49,593 bases of DNA from Natroniella acetigena (GTDB lineage Bacteria > Bacillota > Halanaerobiia > Halobacteroidales > Halobacteroidaceae): positions 1-49,593 of the forward strand of contig NZ_JALKBX010000015.1 of NCBI RefSeq assembly GCF_023227745.1. Reading direction: 5' to 3'. The translations under genes and the position numbers were made by a program. Below the pieces are notes generated by a model. The model was not told the DNA's origin and did not search any database. It saw nothing but the letters and a program-made list of their open reading frames with translations. Below, piece by piece: positions 1-8,801 of this stretch. Within the stretch, counting starts at the first letter, position 1, and the number at the start of each line of letters is the position of its first letter.

Positions 1-74
1 CGAGATAGCTCAGGTGGTAGAGCAGAGGATTGAAAATCCTCGTGTCCCCGGTTCGAATCCGGGTCTTGCCACCA
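1..74 (+). tRNA. tRNA-Phe (GAA), 5' end cut by window edge
   Basis: Cloverleaf with anticodon loop TTGAAAA, T-loop GGTTCGAATCC and encoded CCA at 72-74. The acceptor 3' strand TCTTGCC implies a 5' strand of GGCGAGA, so the first two bases lie outside the window. First of six tRNAs on the same strand. Confidence 0.95.
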
Positions 75-82
75 TTTAATCT

Positions 83-167
83 GCGAAGGTGGTGGAACTG
101 GCAGACACGCTAGACTTAGGATCTAGTGCCTCACGGCGTGTGGGTTCGACTCCCACCCTTCGCACCA
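83..167 (+). tRNA. tRNA-Leu (TAG)
   Basis: Class II tRNA with a long variable arm. The acceptor GCGAAGG pairs with CCTTCGC, the anticodon loop is CTTAGGA (anticodon TAG), and CCA is encoded. It lies 8 nt after tRNA-Phe, so the two are probably co-transcribed. Confidence 0.96.
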
Positions 168-173
168 AAATGA

Positions 174-250
174 GCGGGAGTAGCTCAGTTGGCTAGAGCA
201 CCAGCCTTCCAAGCTGGGTGTCGCCGGTTCGAGTCCGGTTTCCCGCTCCA
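174..250 (+). tRNA. tRNA-Gly (TCC)
   Basis: Acceptor GCGGGAG pairs with TTCCCGC. Anticodon stem CCAGC/GCTGG encloses loop CTTCCAA (anticodon TCC). Discriminator T and encoded CCA. Confidence 0.95.
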
Positions 251-253
251 TAT

Positions 254-330
254 GGGTCTATAGCTCAGTTGGTCAGAGCGCACGCCTGATAAGCGTGAGG
301 TCGGTGGTTCAAGTCCACCTAGACCCACCA
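254..330 (+). tRNA. tRNA-Ile (GAT)
   Basis: Acceptor GGGTCTA pairs with TAGACCC. Anticodon stem CACGC/GCGTG with loop CTGATAA (anticodon GAT). Discriminator A plus encoded CCA. Three nt after tRNA-Gly. Confidence 0.96.
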
Positions 331-336
331 ATTTAA

Positions 337-440
337 AACCAGATAATAGTGAATAGATAATAGAGAACAGTTAAAGACCATAAAAGGATTTAAATTCAAG
401 GTTTTAACTATTCATTATTAATTGTTATCTATTAACTGAA
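337..440. repeat. AT-rich self-complementary interspersed repeat between tRNAs
   Basis: The gap between tRNA-Ile and tRNA-Arg is an imperfect inverted repeat. A left arm around 345-373 rich in GAATAGATAATAG faces a right arm around 403-437 rich in CTATTCATTATTA and TTATCTATTAACTG. It has no coding potential. Its style matches the gap at 533-625 and the insertions inside the riboswitch near 33800-33980, suggesting one family of small palindromic elements. Confidence 0.5.
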
Positions 441-447
441 TTATTGT

Positions 448-524
448 GTGCCTGTAGCTCAGCTGGACAGAGCAACGGCCTTCTAAGCCGTGGGTCGGGG
501 GTTCGAATCCTCCCAGGCACGCCA
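448..524 (+). tRNA. tRNA-Arg (TCT)
   Basis: Acceptor GTGCCTG pairs with CAGGCAC. Anticodon stem ACGGC/GCCGT with loop CTTCTAA (anticodon TCT). Discriminator G and encoded CCA. Confidence 0.95.
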
Positions 525-532
525 TTAAAATC

Positions 533-625
533 ACTGAATAATTAATATTGAATATTTAATAGTGAAAATCAATTGTGTTTATGCTTCTAATTAATTGTTA
601 AATATTAATTATTAAATGTTAAGTG
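533..625. repeat. AT-rich self-complementary interspersed repeat between tRNAs
   Basis: The gap between tRNA-Arg and tRNA-His is another inverted repeat. A left arm of CTGAATAATTAATATT and TATTTAATAG type (about 531-563) faces a right arm containing TAATTGTTAAATATTAATTATT (about 590-620). It resembles the element at 337-440 in layout but not base by base. Confidence 0.45.
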
Positions 626-637
626 CTCTTTATATGT

Positions 638-715
638 GGTGGGTGTAGCTCAGTTGGTTAGAGCGCAGGATTGTGGCTCCTGAGGCCGTGGGTTCGAATC
701 CCGTCATCCACCCCA
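638..715 (+). tRNA. tRNA-His (GTG)
   Basis: Acceptor GTGGGTG pairs with CATCCAC and is preceded by the extra G(-1) at 638 expected in tRNA-His. Anticodon stem CAGGA/TCCTG with loop TTGTGGC (anticodon GTG). Discriminator C and encoded CCA. Confidence 0.95.
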
Positions 716-729
716 ATTATTATTAAATG

Positions 730-759
730 ATATCTTCCCTTATATAGGGGATTTTTTTA
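730..759 (+). terminator. Probable terminator of the tRNA array
   Basis: A short hairpin ATC(TT)CCC / GGGGAT with a 7-nt loop is followed by seven T. It is weak and bulged but sits 15 nt after tRNA-His, where the array should end. Confidence 0.45.
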
Positions 760-800
760 TTTTATTATAATTTTTTATTGAAAAGGCATATTAAATTTAA

Positions 801-848
801 ATAAAGAAGAAAGCCTTTCTATTTAAATAGAAAGGCTTTCTTCTTTAT
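801..848. terminator. Bidirectional terminator, 48-bp perfect palindrome
   Basis: The bases read the same on both strands over 24-base half-sites, with arms such as AGAAAGCCTTTCT and A/T-rich flanks. This can stop transcription from the tRNA side and from the minus-strand gene that ends at 871. Confidence 0.75.
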
Positions 849-870
849 AATTAGACTTGAACTTGATGAT

Positions 871-993
871 TCATTTCCGCTTGAATACTGATTTTATTAA
901 TTTAAATGGAGTGGGTAATTTAAAGCCGCCACTAACTGATTTTACATTATCATGTTCATTTTTAGACCAGGCAAATAGAAAATCGATCTTCAT
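871..993 (-). CDS. Small 40-residue protein of unknown function
   Basis: On the minus strand an ATG at 993 is preceded by AAAGGAGGG at about 8 nt, one of the best ribosome sites in the window. It opens a 40-codon frame ending in TGA at 871. The peptide starts MKIDFLFAWSKN and ends in a basic tail (KSVFKRK); it has no obvious membrane segment. The gene runs into the 801-848 palindrome, which serves as its terminator. Ribosome site plus terminator argue for a real short gene, transcribed away from the division cluster. I recognise no family. The plus-strand open frame over the same bases has no ribosome site. Confidence 0.55.
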   Translation of the reverse strand: MKIDFLFAWSKNEHDNVKSVSGGFKLPTPFKLIKSVFKRK

Positions 994-1185
994 GTTAGTG
1001 TCCCTCCTTTATGTAGTGGTTACTTATTATTTATTTTATGTATTAAAAATAAGATTGTTACATTTTATAGTTTGATTTTAAGATTAAGCATTGTTTAAAT
1101 TAAGACTAACAATTAACTTATAATTATGATACAATTATTTACAGATGATGATATAAAATTTAAGATGTTATTTAATTAGATTTAA

Positions 1186-1210
1186 AGGGAAAAGAAAATA
1201 GATATAGAAT
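1186..1210 (+). promoter_or_regulatory. Weak sigma-H-like promoter before rsmH
   Basis: AGGGAAA, 14 nt, GAATAAT. The spacing equals that of the better sigma-H-like sites in this window, but the -35 has AGGG rather than AGGA. It lies 100 bp before rsmH in an otherwise featureless AT-rich stretch (994-1309). Confidence 0.35.
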
Positions 1211-1309
1211 AATTAATCATTGAACAGTTGAGATTGATTAAGGAAGTATAATAATTATTTAAAGTAACAAATTATTAAATAAATAAAGATAAATTAAGGG
1301 GTTTTTATT

Positions 1310-2245
1310 ATGGATTTTAATCATGTTTCAGTTTTGTTAGATGAGAGTATTAACTATTTAAATTGTAAAAGCGATGGTATTTATGTTGATTGTACTTTAG
1401 GAGGAGCTGGACATTTTGAGGAAATAATAAAGAATATAAAGCCGACTGGAAGATTAATAGGCATTGATCAAGATCAAGCAGCGATTGAAGCTGCTGAAGA
1501 GAAATTAGCTAAATATGATATTGAATTTGAATTAGTTAGGGATAATTATCAAAATTTAAATTCTGTTTTAGATAAGTTAAATATAGAAAAGGTTGATGGT
1601 TTTTTATTTGATTTAGGGATTTCTTCTTATCAACTGGATACACCAGAACGGGGTTTTAGTTATAAGTATGATGCTCCTTTAGATATGAGGATGGATCAAA
1701 GACAAAATACTACAGCTGCTGATTTAGTGAATAATCTTTCAGCTGATAGGTTAACTGAGATAATAAGGAAGTATGGAGAAGAGAAATGGGCCAGTAGAAT
1801 TGCAGAATTTATTGTTGATTTTCGAGAAAGTCAATTAATTACTAGGACTGATCAATTAGTGGAAGTAATTAAAGCTGCTATTCCGGCTGGAGCTAGAAGA
1901 ACGGGACCTCATCCAGCTCGGAGAACCTTTCAAGCATTAAGGATAGCAGTTAATAATGAATTGGATATTATTGAAACTGCTCTTAATGATGCTGTTTCAA
2001 GATTAAAACCTAAAGGAAGAATTTGTGTAATAACTTTTCATTCTCTGGAAGATAGAATTGTAAAGCATACTTTTAAAGATTTAAGTACTAAATGTACTTG
2101 TCCTCCTAACTTTCCTGTCTGTGCTTGTGATACAGAACAGAAAGTAAAGGTTATAACTAAAAATCCAATAACTCCTAGTGAAAAAGAAGTTAAAGATAAT
2201 TTTAGGGCTAGAAGTGCTAAGCTGAGAGTGGCTGAGAGGAAGTAG
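1310..2245 (+). CDS. rsmH: 16S rRNA C1402 N4-methyltransferase RsmH
   Basis: 311 residues, the usual length. RsmH (MraW) methylates N4 of C1402 in 16S rRNA using S-adenosylmethionine. Visible family features are the N-terminal HVSVLLDE, the SAM loop CTLGGAGH (residues 27-34), the [14 protein letters not shown] block and the C-terminal [13 protein letters not shown] start with upstream AAGGGG. It opens the division and wall cluster; mraZ, which usually precedes it, is not present in the 316 bp upstream. Confidence 0.96.
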   Translation: MDFNHVSVLLDESINYLNCKSDGIYVDCTLGGAGHFEEIIKNIKPTGRLIGIDQDQAAIEAAEEKLAKYDIEFELVRDNYQNLNSVLDKLNIEKVDGFLFDLGISSYQLDTPERGFSYKYDAPLDMRMDQRQNTTAADLVNNLSADRLTEIIRKYGEEKWASRIAEFIVDFRESQLITRTDQLVEVIKAAIPAGARRTGPHPARRTFQALRIAVNNELDIIETALNDAVSRLKPKGRICVITFHSLEDRIVKHTFKDLSTKCTCPPNFPVCACDTEQKVKVITKNPITPSEKEVKDNFRARSAKLRVAERK

Positions 2246-2268
2246 ACTAGTTCTAAATCAAAGGGTAG

Positions 2269-2763
2269 GTGAATAAGTTGATAATGGGGTTACAGATGAA
2301 GAATAAAGGTTATCAACAAAAAAGAGTTCAACGAAGCTCTAAAAATAATAAGCAAAAAAAGTATACATTTAAATATATGGTTGTAGGTGGGATAATTATC
2401 TCTTTAATAGTTTTATTTCTTGTTTTATATATTAATCAGTATGTTCAAATTTCTAGAAAAAATTTAAGAGTTGAAACTTTAGAAGAAGAGAGGCAACAAG
2501 TAAAAAGAGATAAATTATATTTACAATTGCAGATCTCTAGATTGCAATCTTTAGCTAGAATTGAGGAAGTAGCTAAAGATGAGTTTAATATGGTAGAACC
2601 GAATGAAATTCATTATCTTGTGTTAGAAGAAGATACCCTGAAAGAAGATTATGATCAAGATGAGTTTCAATCTGAAACGGAGGATTCAAAATTTAATTTT
2701 GGAGAAAGGTTAGTTATTTGGCTTAAAGGATTAACTCAGGTTGAAGCTGGTTCGCTAGATTAA
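2269..2763 (+). CDS. ftsL: FtsL/FtsB-type cell-division protein
   Basis: 164 residues: a basic cytoplasmic N-terminus (about 1-35, KKNNKQKK type), one membrane segment (about 37-57), then a coiled-coil-like stretch (LEEERQQVKRDKLYLQLQISRLQ) and an acidic tail. This is the layout of FtsL, a bitopic divisome protein that recruits the septal synthase. The position between rsmH and the PBP gene is the canonical place for ftsL. The GTG start at 2269 follows AAAGGGTAG; ATG codons at 2284 and 2296 are alternatives. The acidic extension after residue 115 is longer than usual. FtsL evolves fast, so the call rests on position and layout. Confidence 0.8.
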   Translation: MNKLIMGLQMKNKGYQQKRVQRSSKNNKQKKYTFKYMVVGGIIISLIVLFLVLYINQYVQISRKNLRVETLEEERQQVKRDKLYLQLQISRLQSLARIEEVAKDEFNMVEPNEIHYLVLEEDTLKEDYDQDEFQSETEDSKFNFGERLVIWLKGLTQVEAGSLD

Positions 2764-2795
2764 TATTTTTTAGTAGAGTGAGGTGGATTGGCTAG

Positions 2796-4874
2796 GTGAA
2801 TAATTTAAAGTTAGAAATTAGAAAGAGGATAACCTTTCTTTTTTTTATGGTGCTTTTAGTGATGGTTTCTTTAGTTGCCAGATTAGCTTGGATTCAAATA
2901 TTTCAAAATACAAAATATCAAAATAAAGCTTTAGAACAGCGATTAAGGCAATTACAAGTGGAACCTAAAAGGGGAATTATTTATGATAAAAATGGGGTTG
3001 AATTAGCTATTAGTGCGAGTGCTGATACAGTTGTAGCAATACCAAGTGAAATAAATAACCCTCGTCAGACAGCTCAGCAGTTGGCTGATATTTTAGATAT
3101 GCCAGAGGATGAAATTTATTCAAGATTGACACGAAGGGCAGCAGCTGTTTATGTAGCAAGAAAGACTGATGAGGAGAAGGCTAAAGAAATTAGAGAGTTA
3201 GATTTAGCAGGGATTAGGTTTACAGAAGAAAGCAGAAGGTTTTATCCTAAAGGTGATTTAGCAGCTCATACCTTAGGTTTTGTGGGGATTGATAGTCAAG
3301 GGTTACAAGGGATAGAGTTATCATATGATGATATATTACGTGGGAATCCAGGTAGGATATTAGTTGAAAGGGATGCCGCAGGTCGGGAGATTCCAGAAGG
3401 GATAAAGGATTATATTGATCCTGATGATGGACATGATATTTATTTAACCACCGATAATGTTTTGCAGCATATTGCTGAAAGAGAGCTGGAGAAAGCCATG
3501 CTTGAGCATGAGGCTAAGAGTGGTACAATTGTTATGATGGATCCTCAAAGTGGAGGGGTTTTGGCTTTAGCAAACCGACCTACTTTCGATCCGAATGATT
3601 TCACAAGTTTTTCTCCAGAATTTTGGAGAAATAGGGCTGTTTCAGATACATATGAACCTGGTTCAACTTTTAAAATTATAACAACGGCAGCAGGGTTGGA
3701 AGAAGGTGTAGTTAATCCTAATGATAAGTTCTTTGATCCTGGGTATATTGAAGTTTCAGGACAGAATATTAGTTGTTGGAAAGCGGGCGGACATGGTTCT
3801 CAAACTTTTTCTGAGGTTGTTCAGAATTCATGTAACCCAGGTTTTGTACAGGTCGGTCAACGAATTGGTGCTGATGTGTTTTATGATTATATTGAAGCAT
3901 TTGATTTTGGTCGAAAGACTGATATTGATTTAGTAGGTGAGGCCCAAGGAATAAAATATGCTCTGGATCAGATTGGCCCTGTAGAGTTAGCTACGATGTC
4001 TTTTGGTCATGGGATTACGGTTACTCCAATTCAGTTAACTACTGCGGTTTCTGCTATAGCTAATGATGGTGTATTATTAAGACCACATTTAGTTAGTGAA
4101 ATTAGAGACTCAAGGGGAGAGTTGATTAAGGAGATAAATCCTGAGAAAAATAAGAGGGTAGTTTCTGCTGAAACTGCTCAAAAAACAAGAGAATTACTGG
4201 CGGGTGTTGTAGAAGAGGGTTCTGGAACTAAAGCTGCAGTAGATGGTTATAAAATTGCTGGTAAAACAGGAACTGCTAAGCATTATGGAGTTCAATTATA
4301 TGATTCATCTTTTATTGGGATGGTGCCAGCAGAAGAGCCTCAAATGGTTGTTTTGGTAGTTTTATCTGGAGTCAGTAGTTATCCTTATTATGGTTCTCAG
4401 GTGGCAGCTCCTATCTTTCATAATGTTGTTAAAGATGGATTACGTTATTTAGAGGTTCCACCGCAAGTTAGTAAGAAAGATGATGACGATGAAATCAAAA
4501 GGATAGAAGTACCTAATGTAGAAAATCTATATTTGTCACAGGCTCAAGAAAAGTTGGCAGCTAGAGGTTTAAATGTTAAACTAGAAGGAGAAGGGGAAGT
4601 AATTGTTGATCAAATTCCACATTCACAAGCAGTGGTCAATGAAGGGAGTACAGTAGTGTTATTTTTTGAGGATGGTGTTAGTCAGGAAAGTGGATATCGA
4701 GTGAATGTGCCTGATCTAAGAGGGATGAGAATAAGAGAAGCAGCTGAATTATTAGGGGAATTAAATTTAAGATTAAGGTGGAATGGTTCTGGAATTATTG
4801 AGAAGCAAAATCCTGTTCCAGGAGTTACGGTTAATTCTGGAGAATATATTGAAGTTCGGCTATCTGAAGAATAA
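2796..4874 (+). CDS. Penicillin-binding protein with two PASTA domains (FtsI/SpoVD type)
   Basis: 692 residues. A membrane anchor at about 12-32 is followed by the dimerisation domain and a transpeptidase domain with all three active-site motifs: STFK (nucleophile Ser, about 291), SCN (about 343) and KTGTA (about 490). Two PASTA repeats fill residues 570-690 (starts VPNVENL and VPDLRGM). It cross-links septal or spore peptidoglycan outside the membrane. PASTA domains and gene place fit either FtsI/Pbp2B or sporulation-specific SpoVD; only one such gene is here. GTG start after GAGGTGG. Confidence 0.92.
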   Translation: MNNLKLEIRKRITFLFFMVLLVMVSLVARLAWIQIFQNTKYQNKALEQRLRQLQVEPKRGIIYDKNGVELAISASADTVVAIPSEINNPRQTAQQLADILDMPEDEIYSRLTRRAAAVYVARKTDEEKAKEIRELDLAGIRFTEESRRFYPKGDLAAHTLGFVGIDSQGLQGIELSYDDILRGNPGRILVERDAAGREIPEGIKDYIDPDDGHDIYLTTDNVLQHIAERELEKAMLEHEAKSGTIVMMDPQSGGVLALANRPTFDPNDFTSFSPEFWRNRAVSDTYEPGSTFKIITTAAGLEEGVVNPNDKFFDPGYIEVSGQNISCWKAGGHGSQTFSEVVQNSCNPGFVQVGQRIGADVFYDYIEAFDFGRKTDIDLVGEAQGIKYALDQIGPVELATMSFGHGITVTPIQLTTAVSAIANDGVLLRPHLVSEIRDSRGELIKEINPEKNKRVVSAETAQKTRELLAGVVEEGSGTKAAVDGYKIAGKTGTAKHYGVQLYDSSFIGMVPAEEPQMVVLVVLSGVSSYPYYGSQVAAPIFHNVVKDGLRYLEVPPQVSKKDDDDEIKRIEVPNVENLYLSQAQEKLAARGLNVKLEGEGEVIVDQIPHSQAVVNEGSTVVLFFEDGVSQESGYRVNVPDLRGMRIREAAELLGELNLRLRWNGSGIIEKQNPVPGVTVNSGEYIEVRLSEE

Positions 4875-4907
4875 AATAAATAAATTGTCTGGATTAGGGG
4901 GTTGATG

Positions 4908-6398
4908 ATGATTAAATTACAAGAATTAGTTGAAGGATTAAAAATTGAAGGTATTAAAGGAAATTTGAAATTTGATGTTTTAGGTATTTCTTATGATTCA
5001 AGAAGGGTTAAGGCTGGTTATTTATTTGTAGCGATTTCTGGTTTTAAGCAAGATGGACATAATTTTATTAAAGAAGCTATTACTAATGGTGCTAAGGCAG
5101 TAGTAGTCGAAAAGGAAATTGATCTGGATTTAGATTTATCTCAACAGGATGTTGCTGTAATAAATGTTGATGATAGTCGAAAAGCTTTAGCTTATTTAAG
5201 TGCTAAATTTTATGATTATCCTTCTAAGAAGATGACTGTGATAGGGGTAACGGGAACCAATGGGAAAACTACTACTACTTATTTAATTGAGGAGATTTTA
5301 AGAAATCTTGGATTTGATACTGGTTTGATCGGTACTATAAAAAACAAGATAAGTTCTCAAGAAAAAAAATCTAAGAGAACGACTCCGGAAGCATTAGATT
5401 TACAGAGAATGTTGGCTGAGATGGTTAAAGAAGATGTTACTCATGTTGTGATGGAAGTTTCTTCTCATGCTTTAGAATTAGATCGAGTGTTAGAAATTGA
5501 TTTTGATCGTCAGATATTTACTAATTTAAGTCAAGATCATTTAGATTTCCATCAAAATTTTGAGCAATATTTAGCAGCTAAACTTAAATTATTTAAGTTT
5601 AGTGATCACCCTGCCATCATTAATTTTGATGATCAAAGAGGTGAGCAAGTTGTTAAGGTAGCAAAAGGAGAGGTAATCGGCTATGGAATTGATGCTCAAG
5701 AGGCTGAAATTAAAGCAGAAAAGATTCGAATTGATCAAAAGGGTGTTTCTTATTTATTGCAGGTGGATGAGAAAGAATTACTGATTAATCTAAATTTGAC
5801 AGGTCGATTTAATGTTTATAATTCGTTAGCTGCGATTGGAACTGTACATAGTTTAGGCGTTGAATTACAAGAGGTTAAGCAGGGGATAGAAGAAATTGAA
5901 GGCGTACCAGGGCGGTTTCAGCTTATAGATGAGGGCCAATCTTTTGGGGTGATTGTTGATTATGCTCATGCCCCAGCTGGAATGGAGAATGTTTTAAAGA
6001 CAGCTGATGAAATTACTGAAGGTCGTAAAATTATTGTCTTTGGTTGTGGTGGAGATCGCGATCGTAAGAAAAGACCGATCATGGGAAAAATAGGTGTTGA
6101 GTTAGCTGATTTTGCAATAGTTACTTCTGACAATCCCCGCAGTGAAGATCCGTTAAAGATAATTGAAGAGATTGAAGTAGGAATTAAAGAAGATGGAAAT
6201 GTTGAGGGAGAAGATTATATTATTATTGAAGATCGGGCAGCAGCAATTCAAAGAGGGATTGAGTTGGCCCAAGAGAATGATTTAGTAATTATAGTAGGTA
6301 AAGGGCATGAAACATACCAAGAGATTAAAGGTGAGATTTTGGAGTTTGATGATCGTGAGGTTGCCCGAGAGATTTTACAGAGTAGGGGAGAGAATTAA
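4908..6398 (+). CDS. murE: UDP-MurNAc-tripeptide synthetase MurE, meso-DAP type
   Basis: About 496 residues. Adds the third amino acid to UDP-MurNAc-L-Ala-D-Glu in the cytoplasm. The ATP loop is GTNGKTTTT (about residue 115). The DNPRSEDP motif (about residue 410) is the signature of ligases that use meso-diaminopimelate rather than lysine. Three start codons follow one another (TTG 4902, ATG 4905, ATG 4908) after GGGGG at 4897-4901; the last has the best spacing. The stop overlaps the murF start by one base (TAATG), implying translational coupling. Confidence 0.96.
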   Translation: MIKLQELVEGLKIEGIKGNLKFDVLGISYDSRRVKAGYLFVAISGFKQDGHNFIKEAITNGAKAVVVEKEIDLDLDLSQQDVAVINVDDSRKALAYLSAKFYDYPSKKMTVIGVTGTNGKTTTTYLIEEILRNLGFDTGLIGTIKNKISSQEKKSKRTTPEALDLQRMLAEMVKEDVTHVVMEVSSHALELDRVLEIDFDRQIFTNLSQDHLDFHQNFEQYLAAKLKLFKFSDHPAIINFDDQRGEQVVKVAKGEVIGYGIDAQEAEIKAEKIRIDQKGVSYLLQVDEKELLINLNLTGRFNVYNSLAAIGTVHSLGVELQEVKQGIEEIEGVPGRFQLIDEGQSFGVIVDYAHAPAGMENVLKTADEITEGRKIIVFGCGGDRDRKKRPIMGKIGVELADFAIVTSDNPRSEDPLKIIEEIEVGIKEDGNVEGEDYIIIEDRAAAIQRGIELAQENDLVIIVGKGHETYQEIKGEILEFDDREVAREILQSRGEN

Positions 6399-7771
6399 TG
6401 GAAGAAATTAGCTTGTCAGAGATAGTAGAGGCAGTTGATGGTCAGGTCGAAAATGAAGAAGAATTGAATATTACAAATATCTCAACCGATACAAGGACGT
6501 TACAACCTGGTGATCTCTTTATAGCATTGATCGGAGAGAATTTTGATGGACATCAGTTTGTAGCTGATGCTTTTCAAAAAGGGGCCAAGGCAGCAATAGT
6601 TTCCCGAGAGATTGACTCAAAGCAGCCACTAATTAAGGTTGAAGATACAACTGTTGCTTTACAAGAGTTGGCCCGGTATTATCGTAAAAAGTTTGCAATA
6701 CCTGTTGTTGCTGTGACTGGAAGTACAGGTAAGACTACAACCAAAGATATGGTGGCAGCAGCTTTAACTAAGAGATATAAAGTTTTAAAAACAGCAGGGA
6801 ACTTTAATAATGAAATAGGTCTGCCATTGACTTTGTTTCGATTAGATAGTACCTTTGATGCAGTAGTTGTAGAAATGGGAATGAGAGGATTAGGACAGAT
6901 AGAACAGTTAACACAGATTGCAGAGCCTAATGTAGGTATCGTTACTAATATAGGAGTAACTCATATTGAATTATTGAAGAGTATAGAGCGGATAGCTCAA
7001 GCAAAATCTGAACTTATTTCTAATTTGAATGATAATGGAATAGCTATTTTAAATGGCGATGATGATCGTGTTAGGAATATGGATTCTTTAACTCAAGGAG
7101 AGGTTATTACTTATGGTCTGAATAAGTATAATAAAGTAAGAGCAACTAATATAAAAAGTTTAGAAGAAGATGGAATTGAATTTGATTTAATTATAGATAG
7201 AGAATCTTATTCTGAAAAGATATTTATTCCAACTCCTGGGAAGTATAATGTATATAATGCTTTAGCTGCTATTAGTGTAGGGATAGCTTTGGAGTTTGAG
7301 CTTAAGGATATAAAGATAGGATTGAAAGAATTAAAATTAACGGAGATGAGAAATGAAATTTTAGAGTCTGAATCAGGATTTAAAATTATCAATGACACTT
7401 ATAATGCTAATCCAACTTCAATGAAGGCAGCATTAAATACTTTAGATGAAATAGCTAATAAAAGGAAGATAGTTGTATTAGGTGATATGCTAGAATTGGG
7501 TGAAATTGCAGAAAAAGAGCATAATAAATTGGGATGGTTAGTTGCTAATAAGAAGGTTAATTATTTAGTTACAGTTGGAAAATTAGCTTCAGAAATTGCT
7601 AATGGAGCTGAAGAAAATGGAATGAAGCAAGAGAATATTTTCAGTTATTCAAATAAAGATGTAGCATTAAAAAAAATATTGAAGATTATTAAAGCAAATG
7701 ATACAATTTTAGTTAAAGGTTCACGAGGAATGGAGTTAGAAGAGATTTGTTATGCTTTAGAAGATGAGTAG
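6398..7771 (+). CDS. murF: UDP-MurNAc-tripeptide:D-Ala-D-Ala ligase MurF
   Basis: 457 residues, normal length. Adds D-Ala-D-Ala to complete the UDP-MurNAc pentapeptide. The ATP loop is GSTGKTTTK (about residue 108), followed by NFNNEIGLPLT, typical of MurF, and by the C-terminal Mur-ligase domain with NDTYNANP. Start ATG overlaps the murE stop. No ddl gene for D-Ala-D-Ala is in the window. Confidence 0.96.
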   Translation: MEEISLSEIVEAVDGQVENEEELNITNISTDTRTLQPGDLFIALIGENFDGHQFVADAFQKGAKAAIVSREIDSKQPLIKVEDTTVALQELARYYRKKFAIPVVAVTGSTGKTTTKDMVAAALTKRYKVLKTAGNFNNEIGLPLTLFRLDSTFDAVVVEMGMRGLGQIEQLTQIAEPNVGIVTNIGVTHIELLKSIERIAQAKSELISNLNDNGIAILNGDDDRVRNMDSLTQGEVITYGLNKYNKVRATNIKSLEEDGIEFDLIIDRESYSEKIFIPTPGKYNVYNALAAISVGIALEFELKDIKIGLKELKLTEMRNEILESESGFKIINDTYNANPTSMKAALNTLDEIANKRKIVVLGDMLELGEIAEKEHNKLGWLVANKKVNYLVTVGKLASEIANGAEENGMKQENIFSYSNKDVALKKILKIIKANDTILVKGSRGMELEEICYALEDE

Positions 7772-7783
7772 GGAGTGATAATA

Positions 7784-8737
7784 GTGGTCAATTTAATATA
7801 TGCAGCTACCTTAGCCTTTGTTATCTGTTTAATAACAGGGCCAATTATGATCAATTGGTTTAGAAAGTTAGAATTTGGTCAACAGATAAGGACTTTAGGA
7901 CCACAAAGGCATTTAGAAAAAGCAGGAATTCCTACAATGGGTGGAGTTATAATTATATTGTCTGTGATTATTTCTAGCTTAGTTTTTGCAGAAATAAATA
8001 TGAAAGTAATGTTAGCCTTATTTGTAACTGTAGCTTATGGTTTTTTAGGGCTATTGGATGATTCGATTAAAATAATTGCTAATAGATCATTAGGGTTAAG
8101 AGCTTGGCAAAAAATAACAGGACAAATTTTAGTTGCTTTATTATTAGCTGTAGTAGTTTTAGGTAAGTTAAATTTAGGAACAGAAGTTTTAATCCCTTTT
8201 TTAGATGCAACTATAGATTTAGGAATATTATATATTCCTTTTATAATTTTAGTTGTAATCGGTACTTCAAATGCTGTTAATTTGACTGATGGTTTGGATG
8301 GATTAGCAGCAGGAGTTACAATTATTGTTACAATTACTTATACTTATATGATCCTTCAATTTGGAGAGTATGATTTAGCTATTTTTACTACTGCTATTGC
8401 AGGTGCATGCTTAGGGTTTTCCTGGTTTAATACGCATCCTGCTCAGGTATTTATGGGTGACACAGGTTCTTTGGCGCTTGGTGGGGCTCTTGCTTCGATA
8501 GCAGTGTTAACTCGAACACAGTTTTTCTTGTTAATTATCGGTGGAGTTTATGTGGTAGAAGCGTTGTCAGTTATGATCCAAGTTAGTTCTTATAAGTTAA
8601 CTGGGAAGCGAGTTTTCAAAATGAGTCCGATTCATCATCATTTTGAATTAAAAGGTTGGAAGGAATCTAAGATAGTCGTTAGATTTTGGATTTTAGCTAC
8701 TTTATTATCATTGATTGGATTATTGGGATTAGCTTAA
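7784..8737 (+). CDS. mraY: Phospho-MurNAc-pentapeptide translocase MraY
   Basis: About 317 residues with some ten membrane segments. Transfers phospho-MurNAc-pentapeptide to undecaprenyl phosphate, making lipid I. The signature motifs are present: LDDSIKI in an early loop, NLTDGLDGLA (catalytic Asp) and the HIS loop PIHHHFELKGW near the C-terminus. GTG at 7784 sits 8 nt after GGGAG and is preferred to GTG 7775, which itself overlaps that ribosome site. Confidence 0.96.
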   Translation: MVNLIYAATLAFVICLITGPIMINWFRKLEFGQQIRTLGPQRHLEKAGIPTMGGVIIILSVIISSLVFAEINMKVMLALFVTVAYGFLGLLDDSIKIIANRSLGLRAWQKITGQILVALLLAVVVLGKLNLGTEVLIPFLDATIDLGILYIPFIILVVIGTSNAVNLTDGLDGLAAGVTIIVTITYTYMILQFGEYDLAIFTTAIAGACLGFSWFNTHPAQVFMGDTGSLALGGALASIAVLTRTQFFLLIIGGVYVVEALSVMIQVSSYKLTGKRVFKMSPIHHHFELKGWKESKIVVRFWILATLLSLIGLLGLA

Positions 8738-8801
8738 TTAATTATACTAAATTTTAATTATAACTTCTTATGGTGAACTGGTATTAAGAAAGGAAGGTAT
8801 T

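Noticed and set aside
857-1075. Plus-strand open frame of 72 codons
   Set aside because: No ribosome site; it is antisense to the short minus-strand gene with a strong ribosome site.
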